10,120 nucleotides of DNA from positions 5,111 through 15,230 of the forward strand of contig NW_004457671.1 in NCBI RefSeq assembly GCF_000313135.1. Reading direction: 5' to 3'. Below the pieces are notes generated by a model. It saw nothing but the letters and a program-made list of their open reading frames with translations. It ran no database searches and was not told the origin of the DNA. This document shows positions 1 to 6,884 of the stretch, piece by piece. The position numbers were made by a program, and so were the translations under genes. The stretch's first letter is position 1. Each line of letters begins with the position of its first letter. Source of the stretch: Acanthamoeba castellanii str. Neff (lineage: Eukaryota > Discosea > Longamoebia > Acanthamoebidae).

Positions 1-304
1 TCGACCTTGGTGGGTTCCTCGTCGTCTGCTTGATCCAGGCCATGATGCAGTTCGCGCACGGCCCGGGTTCGAAGAAGGCTCCCGCTTCGGCCGTGGCGGG
101 TCAAGGGCGAGGACGAAGAGCTACTCGATGTCGATGTTGAAGGTGGCGGAGATGGAGAGGGAGAGGAAGAAGACGGCGAGGCGCCGAGAGCAGAAGCAGT
201 TCCATTCATCTCGCCTTCACCTTCTCGCCCTCACTTTTCAGAATCTTTTAGCAGCCACCTTCCCTCCGGAAAATGGATGGATTTCTCAGAGAGATGAATC
301 GTAG
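1..304 (+). CDS. Possible 3' end of an upstream host gene; frame unresolved
   Basis: The stretch is GC- and CpG-rich and looks coding on the + strand, but no single frame explains all of it. Positions 3-100 have strongly G/C-ending codons in frame 3 (starting DLGGFLVVCLIQAMMQFAHG, a membrane-helix-like run); that frame stops at TGA 138-140. From about 100, frame 2 has almost only G/C-ending codons and reads a basic, helical segment (MLKVAEMERERKKTARRR) that stops at TAG 302-304. Frame 1 also gives a plausible acidic tail ending at TGA 295-297. An intron, a frameshift or a sequencing error near position 100 could reconcile them. No family is recognised. The 155 bases from 305 to the retrotransposon show no clear gene. 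Confidence 0.3.
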   Translation, partial: RPWWVPRRLLDPGHDAVRARPGFEEGSRFGRGGSRARTKSYSMSMLKVAEMERERKKTARRREQKQFHSSRLHLLALTFQNLLAATFPPENGWISQRDES

Positions 305-459
305 ATGACGCGGGGGGGCTGCCTTCCAACCTTCAGGCCTCTCCGTCAGCCCACTTTCCCCTGGTTCTGTTTTTGGAGATGCCGCCGGCACACGCCTCTC
401 GATCCAAAGGTGGCCATGCCCCTTTTTTGCGCTGAGCCTTGCCTGGAAACGAATACGGT

Positions 460-474
460 AGTATCAACAACTAC
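460..474. repeat. Target-site duplication, left copy
   Basis: The 15 bases AGTATCAACAACTAC directly abut the A-rich 3' tail of the retrotransposon and are identical to 6585-6599. A perfect 15-bp duplication is typical of target-primed reverse transcription by an AP-endonuclease LINE. Confidence 0.93.
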
Positions 475-494
475 TTTTTTTATTTTTTTATTTT
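475..494 (-). repeat. A-rich 3' tail of the LINE
   Basis: On the - strand the element ends in runs of A interrupted by single T (TAAAA, TAAAAAAA, TAAAAAA), immediately before the target-site duplication. This marks the 3' end of the retrotransposed RNA. The regular T interruptions suggest a short tandem tail of the (TAAAAAA)n kind rather than simple polyadenylation. Confidence 0.85.
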
Positions 495-504
495 AAGTTG
501 GATT

Positions 505-510
505 TTTATT
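505..510 (-). terminator. Possible polyadenylation signal AATAAA of the LINE
   Basis: The - strand reads CTCAATAAAAATCC, with a canonical AATAAA about 10 bases before the A-rich tail and downstream of the ORF2 terminal stop. Position fits, but the motif is short and its use is unproven. Confidence 0.5.
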
Positions 511-526
511 GAGTCCGTTACCGCCA

Positions 527-549
527 GCTTAAGGGTCAATCCCTTAAGC
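527..549 (-). promoter_or_regulatory. 3' UTR hairpin of the LINE
   Basis: A perfect 9-bp inverted repeat (GCTTAAGGG / CCCTTAAGC) encloses a 5-base loop, about 30 bases from the A-rich tail. In the element RNA it forms a stem with an AUUGA loop. In stringent LINEs (for example the UnaL2 type) a 3' stem-loop is recognised by the element's own RT to start cDNA synthesis; assigning that role here is inference from position and symmetry. Confidence 0.6.
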
Positions 550-633
550 GACTGCACGTTGGTGAAAGTTTCCATCCTCGGCCGGGTCGTTTCTCCTCGT
601 GGTAACACCCACTCTGTTTGTTGTCTTATTCCT

Positions 634-1017
634 CTATCCATTCTGTTCTTCTTCTATTTCCATGTGTTCTCTTGTTATCTCCTCTTCCTCTTCGTTCTCT
701 TCGTCTATTCTTGTTACGTGGTTGTGTTCTATCTCTGTTTTTTCTATTATTAATTTCGCTCGTGCTCTATAGATATTCACTGTTCCTTGTGCATACTCAC
801 TGGTATACTCTATCATCCAGTTCTTATTTTGTTTTTCTACTATTCCTTCCTCCTGTTCCTCTCCTTCTTGAGTGCTCTGTTTACAACTGTTTCTCTTTCT
901 ATTGTTTCAGCGGGGGGTATTGGCTCATTTCCTTTTCATACCTTGGTTCGGTTCCAGTGTTGGGGGCGTCCCCCTTGCAGTACTACCTCCTTCCTCTTCT
1001 CTCTTTCTCTTCCTGTT
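634..1017 (-). other. Charged C-terminal tail of LINE ORF2
   Basis: Downstream of the zinc motif the same frame continues for about 125 codons to the TAG at 636-634, crossing TGA at 927 and 909. It is first basic (RKRKRE), then glutamate-rich (EENEEEEEITREHMEIEEEQ). I know of no domain here. The absence of TAA or TAG over this length supports it as genuine coding tail rather than 3' UTR. Confidence 0.5.
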
Positions 1018-1200
1018 TCAAGCATTTGTCTTTTGGGCTTTCCCAGCCCATTCCCTTGGGAGGAGCCCAAGGAGGATCACTGCCTTACAGCAGCTGTCAT
1101 CTCCGACCCACACTCCAATGCTTGTTGCCTGTCTGTGCGTTTCGTCAATGATTTTATATATCTTTTTAAGTGCCTTTTCTCTTATTTCTTTTGTCTTGTC

Positions 1201-1254
1201 ACATCTCCCTAAGGTGTGTGGTACGTCCTCAACAGCCTCTTTACACAGGGGGCA
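1201..1254 (-). other. CCHC zinc-binding motif of LINE ORF2
   Basis: The peptide CPLCKEAVEDVPHTLGRC has the spacing C-X2-C-X8-H-X4-C, the same pattern as the zinc-binding motif found downstream of RT or RNase H in many non-LTR elements. It is probably a nucleic-acid-binding module needed for target-primed integration. All four ligands are intact. The surrounding open segment runs from 1458 to 1018 and includes a tryptophan-rich helical lead-in (VAWKVAWKL, THVWWMRNC). Confidence 0.85.
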
Positions 1255-1611
1255 CCACACCCCTTCATTGTTCATTGCCTCTTCAGCATCCATGGTACAA
1301 TTCCTCATCCACCATACATGTGTTCCAATCACACTTCTCCTCAATCTCATTTTGTGGATAAGATTTAGATTTTTCTCATCTTTATAATTCGGTCTATGGG
1401 TCAACTTCCAAGCCACCTTCCATGCGACTTCATCTTTTGTCGTGATGCCCTCACACATCTTTGATTTAAGCCCCTTTTTGTATATTTTGTTGTTAGTTGA
1501 TTTGATTAGTCTTCATGTGCTTGAGTCCCTCCACTGTCCATCTATGTATACCCCCATATCTGTTTCATGATCTTTTAGGTGGGTGAATGTTGGAGGGTCT
1601 GGTTTTTGTGT

Positions 1612-2103
1612 GCCTGCACTTGCTAGCGCGTCAGCTGCTTTGTTTCCCTTCACCACTGTGCTGAATAGGGGTCCCCACTTTTCTTTCATCATCTGGAACC
1701 TTTTGTTCCACGCTTTGTCGTTCTTTCTAGACACTAATTTCTGTTGGATGTGGCTATAGATATGTGAGCACTGTGTGAACCATCCTTGTTCTGTTCTTTT
1801 CCTGATCTCTTTGTGTATTCTCCTTTCAACTGTGCATCTGGTGTGGATGCTCCTCTGGTATGGGTGGTCTATTAGTTGTTTTACAAGTATGCATACTGAT
1901 TCATTATCTGTTATAATGTGTATATCTGGCATGTCTGCAGCGATCTTGAGCGCTTGGAGCATGGCCTGTAGTTCGGCGTTGTTGGATGTTTGGTCTCCGA
2001 CAGTGTGCTCTGCTGTGTTCAGCGGGCTATTGGCTGAGAAGTACACTCCAAACCCCACCTTCTCCTTTGTCTTAGATCCATCTGTCCACACAAGTGTTTT
2101 GTC
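1612..2103 (-). other. RNase H domain of LINE ORF2
   Basis: RNase H type 1 degrades the RNA strand of the RNA-DNA hybrid. In the open segment starting at 2169 the catalytic carboxylates are visible: D30 (WTDGS), E66 (NNAELQA), D88 (IITDNES) and D180 (KGNKAADALA). A His at 140 (YSHIQQK) is in the region where the conserved flexible-loop His is expected. The domain looks intact, although the frame is closed by TGA just before it (2172-2170) and after it (1515-1513). Confidence 0.9.
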
Positions 2104-2169
2104 ATTGATTCCTTTGTGGACTAAATCCCCTCTTGCTAACCTATTAACCTTCCACTGTTTCCATTGCAT

Positions 2170-2583
2170 TCATATTTTGTGTAGGATTCTACTTTGCAGC
2201 ATATCCTGACATGTATTACACATTGCATTAGGTCTACTTGTTTCCTTGTAAGGTGTCTCCCCCATGGTCGCCATTACCTCTTTAAATGGTTTCAGTTGGG
2301 GGTTTTGGGGGATCATGTCTCTTAGTCATTGGAGTTGTGTGTCATTCATTACTCCATGTGCGTTTTTCCTTGCATTGTGTCGGTTTAGTTGCATGGGTTT
2401 ACTGATCTCCTGTGGTAGTTCTAAGTTGTTGCATATGTCATCCTTTCTTTCTTTAGTTTCCAGCACTAGATCCAGTTTGTACTTCCTCACCACTGTTATG
2501 AGATGGTATGATGTCAGCATTCTCCTTCCTTCTCCCCCATCTTCCACTCCTTTGATAGTGAATACCTCTCTCTCTCCAATGTG
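2170..2583 (-). other. RT to RNase H connection segment of LINE ORF2
   Basis: About 138 codons in the RT frame link the RT thumb region to RNase H, interrupted by TGA at 2328-2326 and 2172-2170 only. It contains a CNTC pair and lysine-rich helices. No separate domain is recognised. Frame continuity without TAA or TAG is the evidence that it belongs to ORF2. Confidence 0.65.
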
Positions 2584-3595
2584 TCATATGCAGCTCATGT
2601 TATTAATGATAGCACGCTGGCCTAGTGAGTCTGGTCCTTTCAGGACTTGGTTGATCGCACACCCTAGGAAGACTGCGTCCTGCATGTTTTCCATACAGGT
2701 AAGCCCCATTCCCCTGTCTTTCATTTCCATCCATAACCAGTTGGATGGGCAGTCCCTTCTTATTTGTAGTGCATGCTTAACCACCTTCTTCATGATTATG
2801 TCTATTTTCCAGAGGAGTGGGGTGGTGTAGTTCACAATACTCATACCATATTCTACCACCATGCTTGTGATCACATTTATCAGGTGCGTCTTTTGTGATG
2901 CTGTTATTTGTTTGTGGTACAGCCCATTTATTATCTGGTTAAATTTCTTGTTGATTGTATGTATGTGGGTATCCCACTTTAGGTCAAGCGCCATATGAAT
3001 TCCCAGGTATTGGTACGTTCCCTCTGGCTTCAGTTTTTCAACTTGGTTGCCCTTGTTGGTTATTGGTGTGAAAGTGCTACTGACGTCATTCGTGGTGTAT
3101 GCTGATTTGGTGGCTTTTATTTGTAGTCTGCTATCCTGACAGAACTTACTCAGTTCCATCCATAGTTTGTTCATTCCATCTGCAGTCTCACTAAGGATTG
3201 CAATGTCATCCGCGAAGGCTATTGCTCCAATTATATTCCTGCTCTCCATTTGGTACCCACTCTTGTTCTGGTGTAGTTTTTTGATGATTGGGTTGACGAA
3301 TATATTGAAGAGCAGGGGTGAGAGTGGATCTCCTTGTCTTATGCCCTGTGTGATGTGAATAGGATCTGTCTTGCCATAGTTGGTAAATATACTAATGGTG
3401 TTATCCATGTACATGTTCCTGATCAGGTTCACCAGGTTCAGTGGGAATCCATACACTGTGAGGGTGTTGTACATTCTTTCCAATGGGACACTATCATAGG
3501 CTCCAGCTATGTTGATGTAAGTAATGTGTATTTGCTTGTTCATATAGTTCGCCTCCTCCATCACTCCTCTCAGTGCATGTATTTTTCGTCAGTCA
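2584..3595 (-). other. Reverse transcriptase domain of LINE ORF2, catalytic Asp substituted, fingers missing
   Basis: This domain copies the element RNA into DNA. From 3564 downward, motif A reads YINIAGAYDSVP, motif B QGIRQGDPLSPLLFNIF, motif C AFADDIAIL, and the palm/thumb continues to YQYLGIHM and beyond; all are typical of non-LTR RTs. Two defects are visible. First, the motif A residue that should be the catalytic Asp (hhxDxxxAYD in the family) is Asn (AAC at 3513-3511). Second, the finger motifs normally upstream of motif A (the RPIS-like and Q-GF-like motifs) are absent; the readable part starts at RKIHALRGVMEEA. The second and third catalytic Asp (FADD) are intact. The frame closes at TGA 2586-2584. 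Confidence 0.92.
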
Positions 3596-3818
3596 TGTCC
3601 CTTTCTTCTAATCTGGGTACATGTTTTGTTGCTTTTAGGAGTCTCCAGAGAAGCTTCTCTTGTGTGTTCTGTTCCAGGTTCACTTTGGCTCTTAGCAGCA
3701 CCACTGCATCTATTCTGTTGTGTACCTCCTTCCTCCTTTTCCTTTCCTGTCCCCAGTTCTTGTTTGACATTACACTTTGTTTGTTAGGTTGGTGATCTTC
3801 TTTTGCAGTCCTCTGTCA

Positions 3819-4634
3819 GATGATCCAGTCCACCGCCAGTACTAGTGATTCTGAAATGGTCCTTGCACTCCTGTTTATGTCTTTGTCAGTGGGGTTCCCT
3901 TCTAATGTGAATTCCTTGTACTTCAGGTCATTGCATACATCATTGTTGAACATATTCCATTCGTCCATGGATAGGTTGGTAGGTATCCTCCTCTGTTCTA
4001 CTTGTTCTCCCTTGAAGGTATGTAACAGTTTGTTCTTCTCCTTTTTATATGTACCTATCTTCTGGTCTTTCTGATCCAGTGTCATGTTCCAGTCTCCCCC
4101 CAGTATTTTATCTCCTTTGATTTCCTTTGTCCATTTGGTCAGTCTCTTATAGAAGTCACACTTCTCTTTTGTTCTGGTTGCTGGTGTGTAAACGCTCACT
4201 AGGGTTAGTGTATTGTTGTTTGTGATTATCTTTGCTGTGCTGATTCTTCCTTTCGCCCAATCCTCTGTAGGCGTAATGTCACTTACCAGTCCCATCAAGT
4301 CATTGTGTATCAGCACAGCTGTCCCCCACTTTGCTGTGAGTCTGCGTGTAGCAAGTGGGTGAACCAGTGGTTTGTTCTTTGTTGGTAGTTCTAATTCCAT
4401 ATCCATTTGCTCTTCTTCGTTCTCCATTTGTACTTGGTTTTTTTGAATATATCTCTGTGAGAGACAGTTGTGGAAGCCCTTATATCCGTCCAGTGTTGCA
4501 TATCTCCCTTTAGTTTTGTCGCACTTAAGTTCTTGTATCATTATTATGTCTGGATGGTGTTTGTTGGCCCACTCCTGTAGTTCGGCTTTCTTGTCTTCCC
4601 AACCCCCATTTATATTTATGGTAATTATCTTAAG
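3819..4634 (-). other. AP-like endonuclease domain of LINE ORF2
   Basis: This exonuclease-endonuclease-phosphatase fold nicks the target DNA to prime reverse transcription. With numbering from the ATG at 4763, visible motifs are IITININGG (45-54), DIIMIQE (72-78, the metal-binding Glu at 78), AVLIHN (149-154), LVSVYTP (188-194), GGDWNM (222-227) and LAVDWII (309-315), in family order. The frame then meets TGA 3818-3816; past it the same frame reads KEDHQP, which could be the final SDH-type motif with the catalytic His, though it lies closer to VDWII than usual. A basic linker (KNWGQERKRRKEVHNR) follows to about 3570. Confidence 0.9.
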
Positions 4635-4708
4635 TGTTTTGTTTTTAATCAAATTGTTCTCAACGCCTGTGGAGGGTAAAGGTTCATTTGTTGGTGTCAT
4701 GTTTGTCA

Positions 4709-6511
4709 TCACAGTGTCTGGGTGTGGGGGACAGGTTGTTCCTCCGGTGGTGTGTTGGTCCATTTCTTGTTGACGATGTCAACTTTGCACAGGTTGATCC
4801 CATCAAAGGTGATCTCCCCTTTTTTCTTGTCCAAGTGGATGGCGTCTTCAAGTGACTTGCACAGGACATGTGCACAACCCTTGAACTGTTTGTTCTTCTG
4901 GTTGTGGATGAGGTGTATGGTGCAGTGCATGTGGTGCACCTTAAGGAGCAGCTTGCTGATTATGGTGGGTGGCAGTTTGGTCAGTCCCCTGATCCACCTG
5001 GTTGTTAAACATAGCCAAGGTTGTTTGTGAGGATTGTGCTTAGTGTTGGTGTTGTGTGTTTCTACCATGAACGGCAGGTACCTGTTTTGGTCAGAGTGTC
5101 TGTAGATGGAGATCATCTTCTGGTGTGGTCTCTTGTTCTTGTTGTAGATATAGTGCTTCTTGAGGAAGGTGTCCAGGTGGTCCATCGTCCAGAATTTGAT
5201 TATGTAGCCTCCCATGATAGTGGTATCTACGTTCTTGTATGGCGTCTTGAGCACACCACACTCTTGGATTATCTGCATCAGTTCTAGGCCACTCCCATCC
5301 ATGATAATCACTAGGGGTCGTTCACGCCCTGCCAGTGTACGATGGGATATCACTCTGACCCCATCAACAATGGTGCCAAGATTCACCTTCACCAGCTCAG
5401 CCCAGACTTGGTCAGCATCAATGTGTCTGTTGAAGACCAGGGTGGCACACTGCTTGTGGGGCTTGATGGTGCTTCCTGCTTCCTCATCAAAGTCATCCAG
5501 GATCTTCTCAATGAACTGTTGGTAGTCCCCCATGTTGTCAATTGGGGTCTTCCAGATCACTACAACCAGGACCAGTTGATCCAACATATCATTGACCATC
5601 TGATGGAGTAGGGTATTGAGCCCCCCAACCTGCACGGCCAAGATGATCCCATCCTGGTGCGCCTCCTTGAGGCATCTCTTCTTCTCAATGTTCTTGAGTA
5701 GGGCATCCGACCAGCGTTCAGCGTTGTTCAGCTGCCTCATCATCAGTCAGTCGTCATTGTCCAGGCGGTATGTCAGGCAGGGTGCGGGTCTCCTGGTCTC
5801 CAATCAGTGGCGCCTCCTAGCATTCTGGATGTTGCTAAGCCTTTGTACCTCCACTTCCTCCTCAGACACTCCCAACGTCAGTTGAAACTCTCAGATTGCC
5901 TGCAGTAACTCTGCAACCTTAGTTTTTTCCTTCAAGCTGGCCCAAGAGTCCACCAAGTCTGTCTTCTTCCTCTTCTTCGTTCTGTCCTCTTGCTCATTGT
6001 TGCTGATCCCATCTTCATCTGGGTCTGAGTTGTTTTCTTGTTCTTCTTCTTCTTCCTCTTCTCCATTTTTTTCACTCATACTCATCTCATCCATCTCCAT
6101 CCTCTTCCACCGTGTTGGGTTGAGTAGATTTATTTTGTTGTTCTCCGGCTCAATACATTGTCTAAACAAGGGTGTTTCCATCCGCCACTTTACCTTTTTA
6201 GGTATGTCTAGTTTTTTAAGCCTTCGTTTTCGGAGCTTTGAGGTGTCTTTTAAGGTGTGGTTATTACGTTTATTAACATAGTGTTGTGGCGTCTTATTTA
6301 TTATTAGTTTGAGAGGGGTTGTTGCTGTTGCTGTTGTGTAGTTAGTTGGTATTAGCAGAGGAGTGGCGTTTTTATGTGTATTTAAGAGGGGGGAGGGGGA
6401 CACGAATGATGTGGAAAGGGTTAAATGGGTTAATGAGTTTGCAGGTGTGCCAGTATACAAGTGTAAGGACACTATAATAGCATGTGACCCCGTTGATACA
6501 TGGTTGGTCAT
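4709..6511 (-). pseudogene. LINE ORF1: RNA-binding protein with RRM-like C terminus, broken by TGA codons
   Basis: ORF1 proteins of LINEs bind the element RNA and act as nucleic-acid chaperones. One frame is open from the element's 5' end to TGATGA at 4711-4706, apart from TGA at 5893, 5806 and 5749 (first base, - strand). The first in-frame ATG is at 6511, preceded in frame by TGA 6547-6545. A later ATG at 6181 is also credible, because the Ser/Thr/Asn-rich stretch before it could be 5' leader. After 6181 there is a glutamate-rich tract (EKNGEEEEEEEQE), then a basic cluster (TKKRKKTD) resembling a nuclear localisation signal, a middle region of mixed alpha/beta character, and an RRM-like end. 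No CCHC knuckle, as in many ORF1 proteins, was found. The last 55 bases overlap the start of ORF2 in another frame. Confidence 0.8.
4769..4930 (-). other. RRM-like domain at the C terminus of LINE ORF1
   Basis: In the segment starting at 5743, residues from about 272 read CTIHLIHN (RNP2-like), then KGCAHVLC (RNP1-like: K-G-x-A-x-V), LEDAIHL (helix 2), and ITFDGINLCKVDIV (strand 4). Order and spacing match an RNA recognition motif. RNP1 lacks the usual aromatics at two positions, so RNA contacts may differ. RRM folds occur in ORF1 of several LINE groups. Confidence 0.6.
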
Positions 6512-6584
6512 CCACCGGCTCAAAAATCCATCTCTTTCAAACCATCATTTGATGCGTGTGCCTCTCCCGGCTCCATCTTTTTCC

Positions 6585-6599
6585 AGTATCAACAACTAC
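6585..6599. repeat. Target-site duplication, right copy
   Basis: This copy is identical over 15 bases to 460-474 and lies directly before the 5' end of the - strand retrotransposon. Removing 475-6599 restores the inferred empty site. Confidence 0.93.
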
Positions 6600-6701
6600 A
6601 CGCTTGCGATCAGCATTGCGACCATCCGCGTGAATGGTTTGGGGTTCTCCTCCATCATCTTTGGCTTGGTTGTGTGTTTTTTTATTGTTTTCATGTGCTG
6701 A
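6600..6701 (+). pseudogene. Possible 3' end of a host reading frame cut by the LINE
   Basis: Read across the inferred empty site (left flank from 442 through the target site, then 6600), one + strand frame runs from about 434 to a TGA at 6699-6701. It ends in a hydrophobic segment (GFSSIIFGLVVCFFIVFMC) preceded by NNYTLAISIATIRVNG. Codon third positions in 6600-6680 are mostly G or C, as in the flanking genes, and the sequence is unlike the CpG-poor element. It could be the last exon of a membrane protein gene, but it is short, no start is certain and no family is recognised. It may equally be non-coding upstream DNA of the next gene. Confidence 0.25.
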
Positions 6702-6768
6702 ATTTTTCTGCAACATTCATGAAATTTGGGCTGGCTCTCCAAACTCGCAAGGAATGTGGAGAGGTGGA

Positions 6769-6773
6769 CCAAT
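6769..6773 (+). promoter_or_regulatory. CCAAT box upstream of the secreted-protein gene
   Basis: GGACCAATCAAAG lies about 115 bases before the ATG at 6885 and just upstream of a palindromic CRE. CCAAT plus CRE is a common eukaryotic proximal promoter pairing. No TATA box is evident. Confidence 0.4.
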
Positions 6774-6782
6774 CAAAGAGGA

Positions 6783-6794
6783 CGTGACGTCACG
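6783..6794. promoter_or_regulatory. Palindromic CRE-like site
   Basis: CGTGACGTCACG is a perfect 12-bp palindrome with the bZIP/CREB core TGACGTCA (6785-6792), about 90 bases before the ATG at 6885. Its place in a likely proximal promoter next to a CCAAT box makes a bZIP-binding role plausible. Confidence 0.5.
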
Positions 6795-6884
6795 CTCTTT
6801 TGGTCGTTCTGGTTCGCAATCTCGGCACTTTGAGCCTCAAACGCCACCAACACTGTAACACACCCAGCTAAGCCCCGTCCGGTC

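Larger units (their letters stand above)
634..4763 (-). pseudogene. LINE ORF2: endonuclease-reverse transcriptase-RNase H polyprotein, broken
   Basis: This encodes the LINE replication protein, which nicks target DNA and copies the element RNA onto it. The ATG at 4763 lies inside the end of ORF1 (55-base overlap). The first part (4763 to about 3570) is in one frame and holds the endonuclease plus a basic helical linker, with one internal TGA (3818-3816). Near 3595-3585 the reading moves to a second frame that stays open to a TAG at 636-634 apart from TGA codons at 2586, 2328, 2172, 1515, 1020, 927 and 909 (first base, - strand). That second part holds RT, RNase H, zinc motif and charged tail. 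Only about 100 residues separate the last endonuclease motif from RT motif A, where related elements usually have several hundred, so an internal deletion is likely. Splicing out the TGA codons is conceivable but I see no convincing introns. Confidence 0.88.
475..6584 (-). mobile_element. Non-LTR (LINE) retrotransposon, RNase H-bearing, degenerate copy
   Basis: About 6.1 kb on the - strand between perfect 15-bp target-site duplications. In order from its 5' end (6584) it carries ORF1 with an RRM-like C terminus, an overlapping ORF2 (AP endonuclease, reverse transcriptase, RNase H, CCHC zinc motif, charged tail), a short 3' UTR with a hairpin, and an A-rich tail. RNase H after the RT and a zinc motif after that fit the I/Tad1/Ingi-like side of non-LTR phylogeny rather than L1; the exact clade cannot be fixed here. 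The element is strikingly CpG-poor compared with the flanking genes. The copy cannot be autonomous as it stands: 11 in-frame TGA codons, a frame change before the RT, absent RT finger motifs and a substituted catalytic residue. It could be full length at the 5' end, since about 70 bases precede the first in-frame ATG of ORF1, or lightly 5'-truncated. Confidence 0.94.

Noticed and set aside
439..1387. Several overlapping + strand open frames rich in Phe, Leu and Ser
   Set aside because: They are the complement of the purine-rich ORF2 tail and zinc segment on the - strand; the protein is low-complexity, and the - strand frame has recognisable motifs.
4684..4875. A third - strand frame over the ORF1/ORF2 junction
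   Set aside because: ORF1 (RRM-like) and ORF2 (endonuclease) frames both have family motifs here; the third frame has none and is short.
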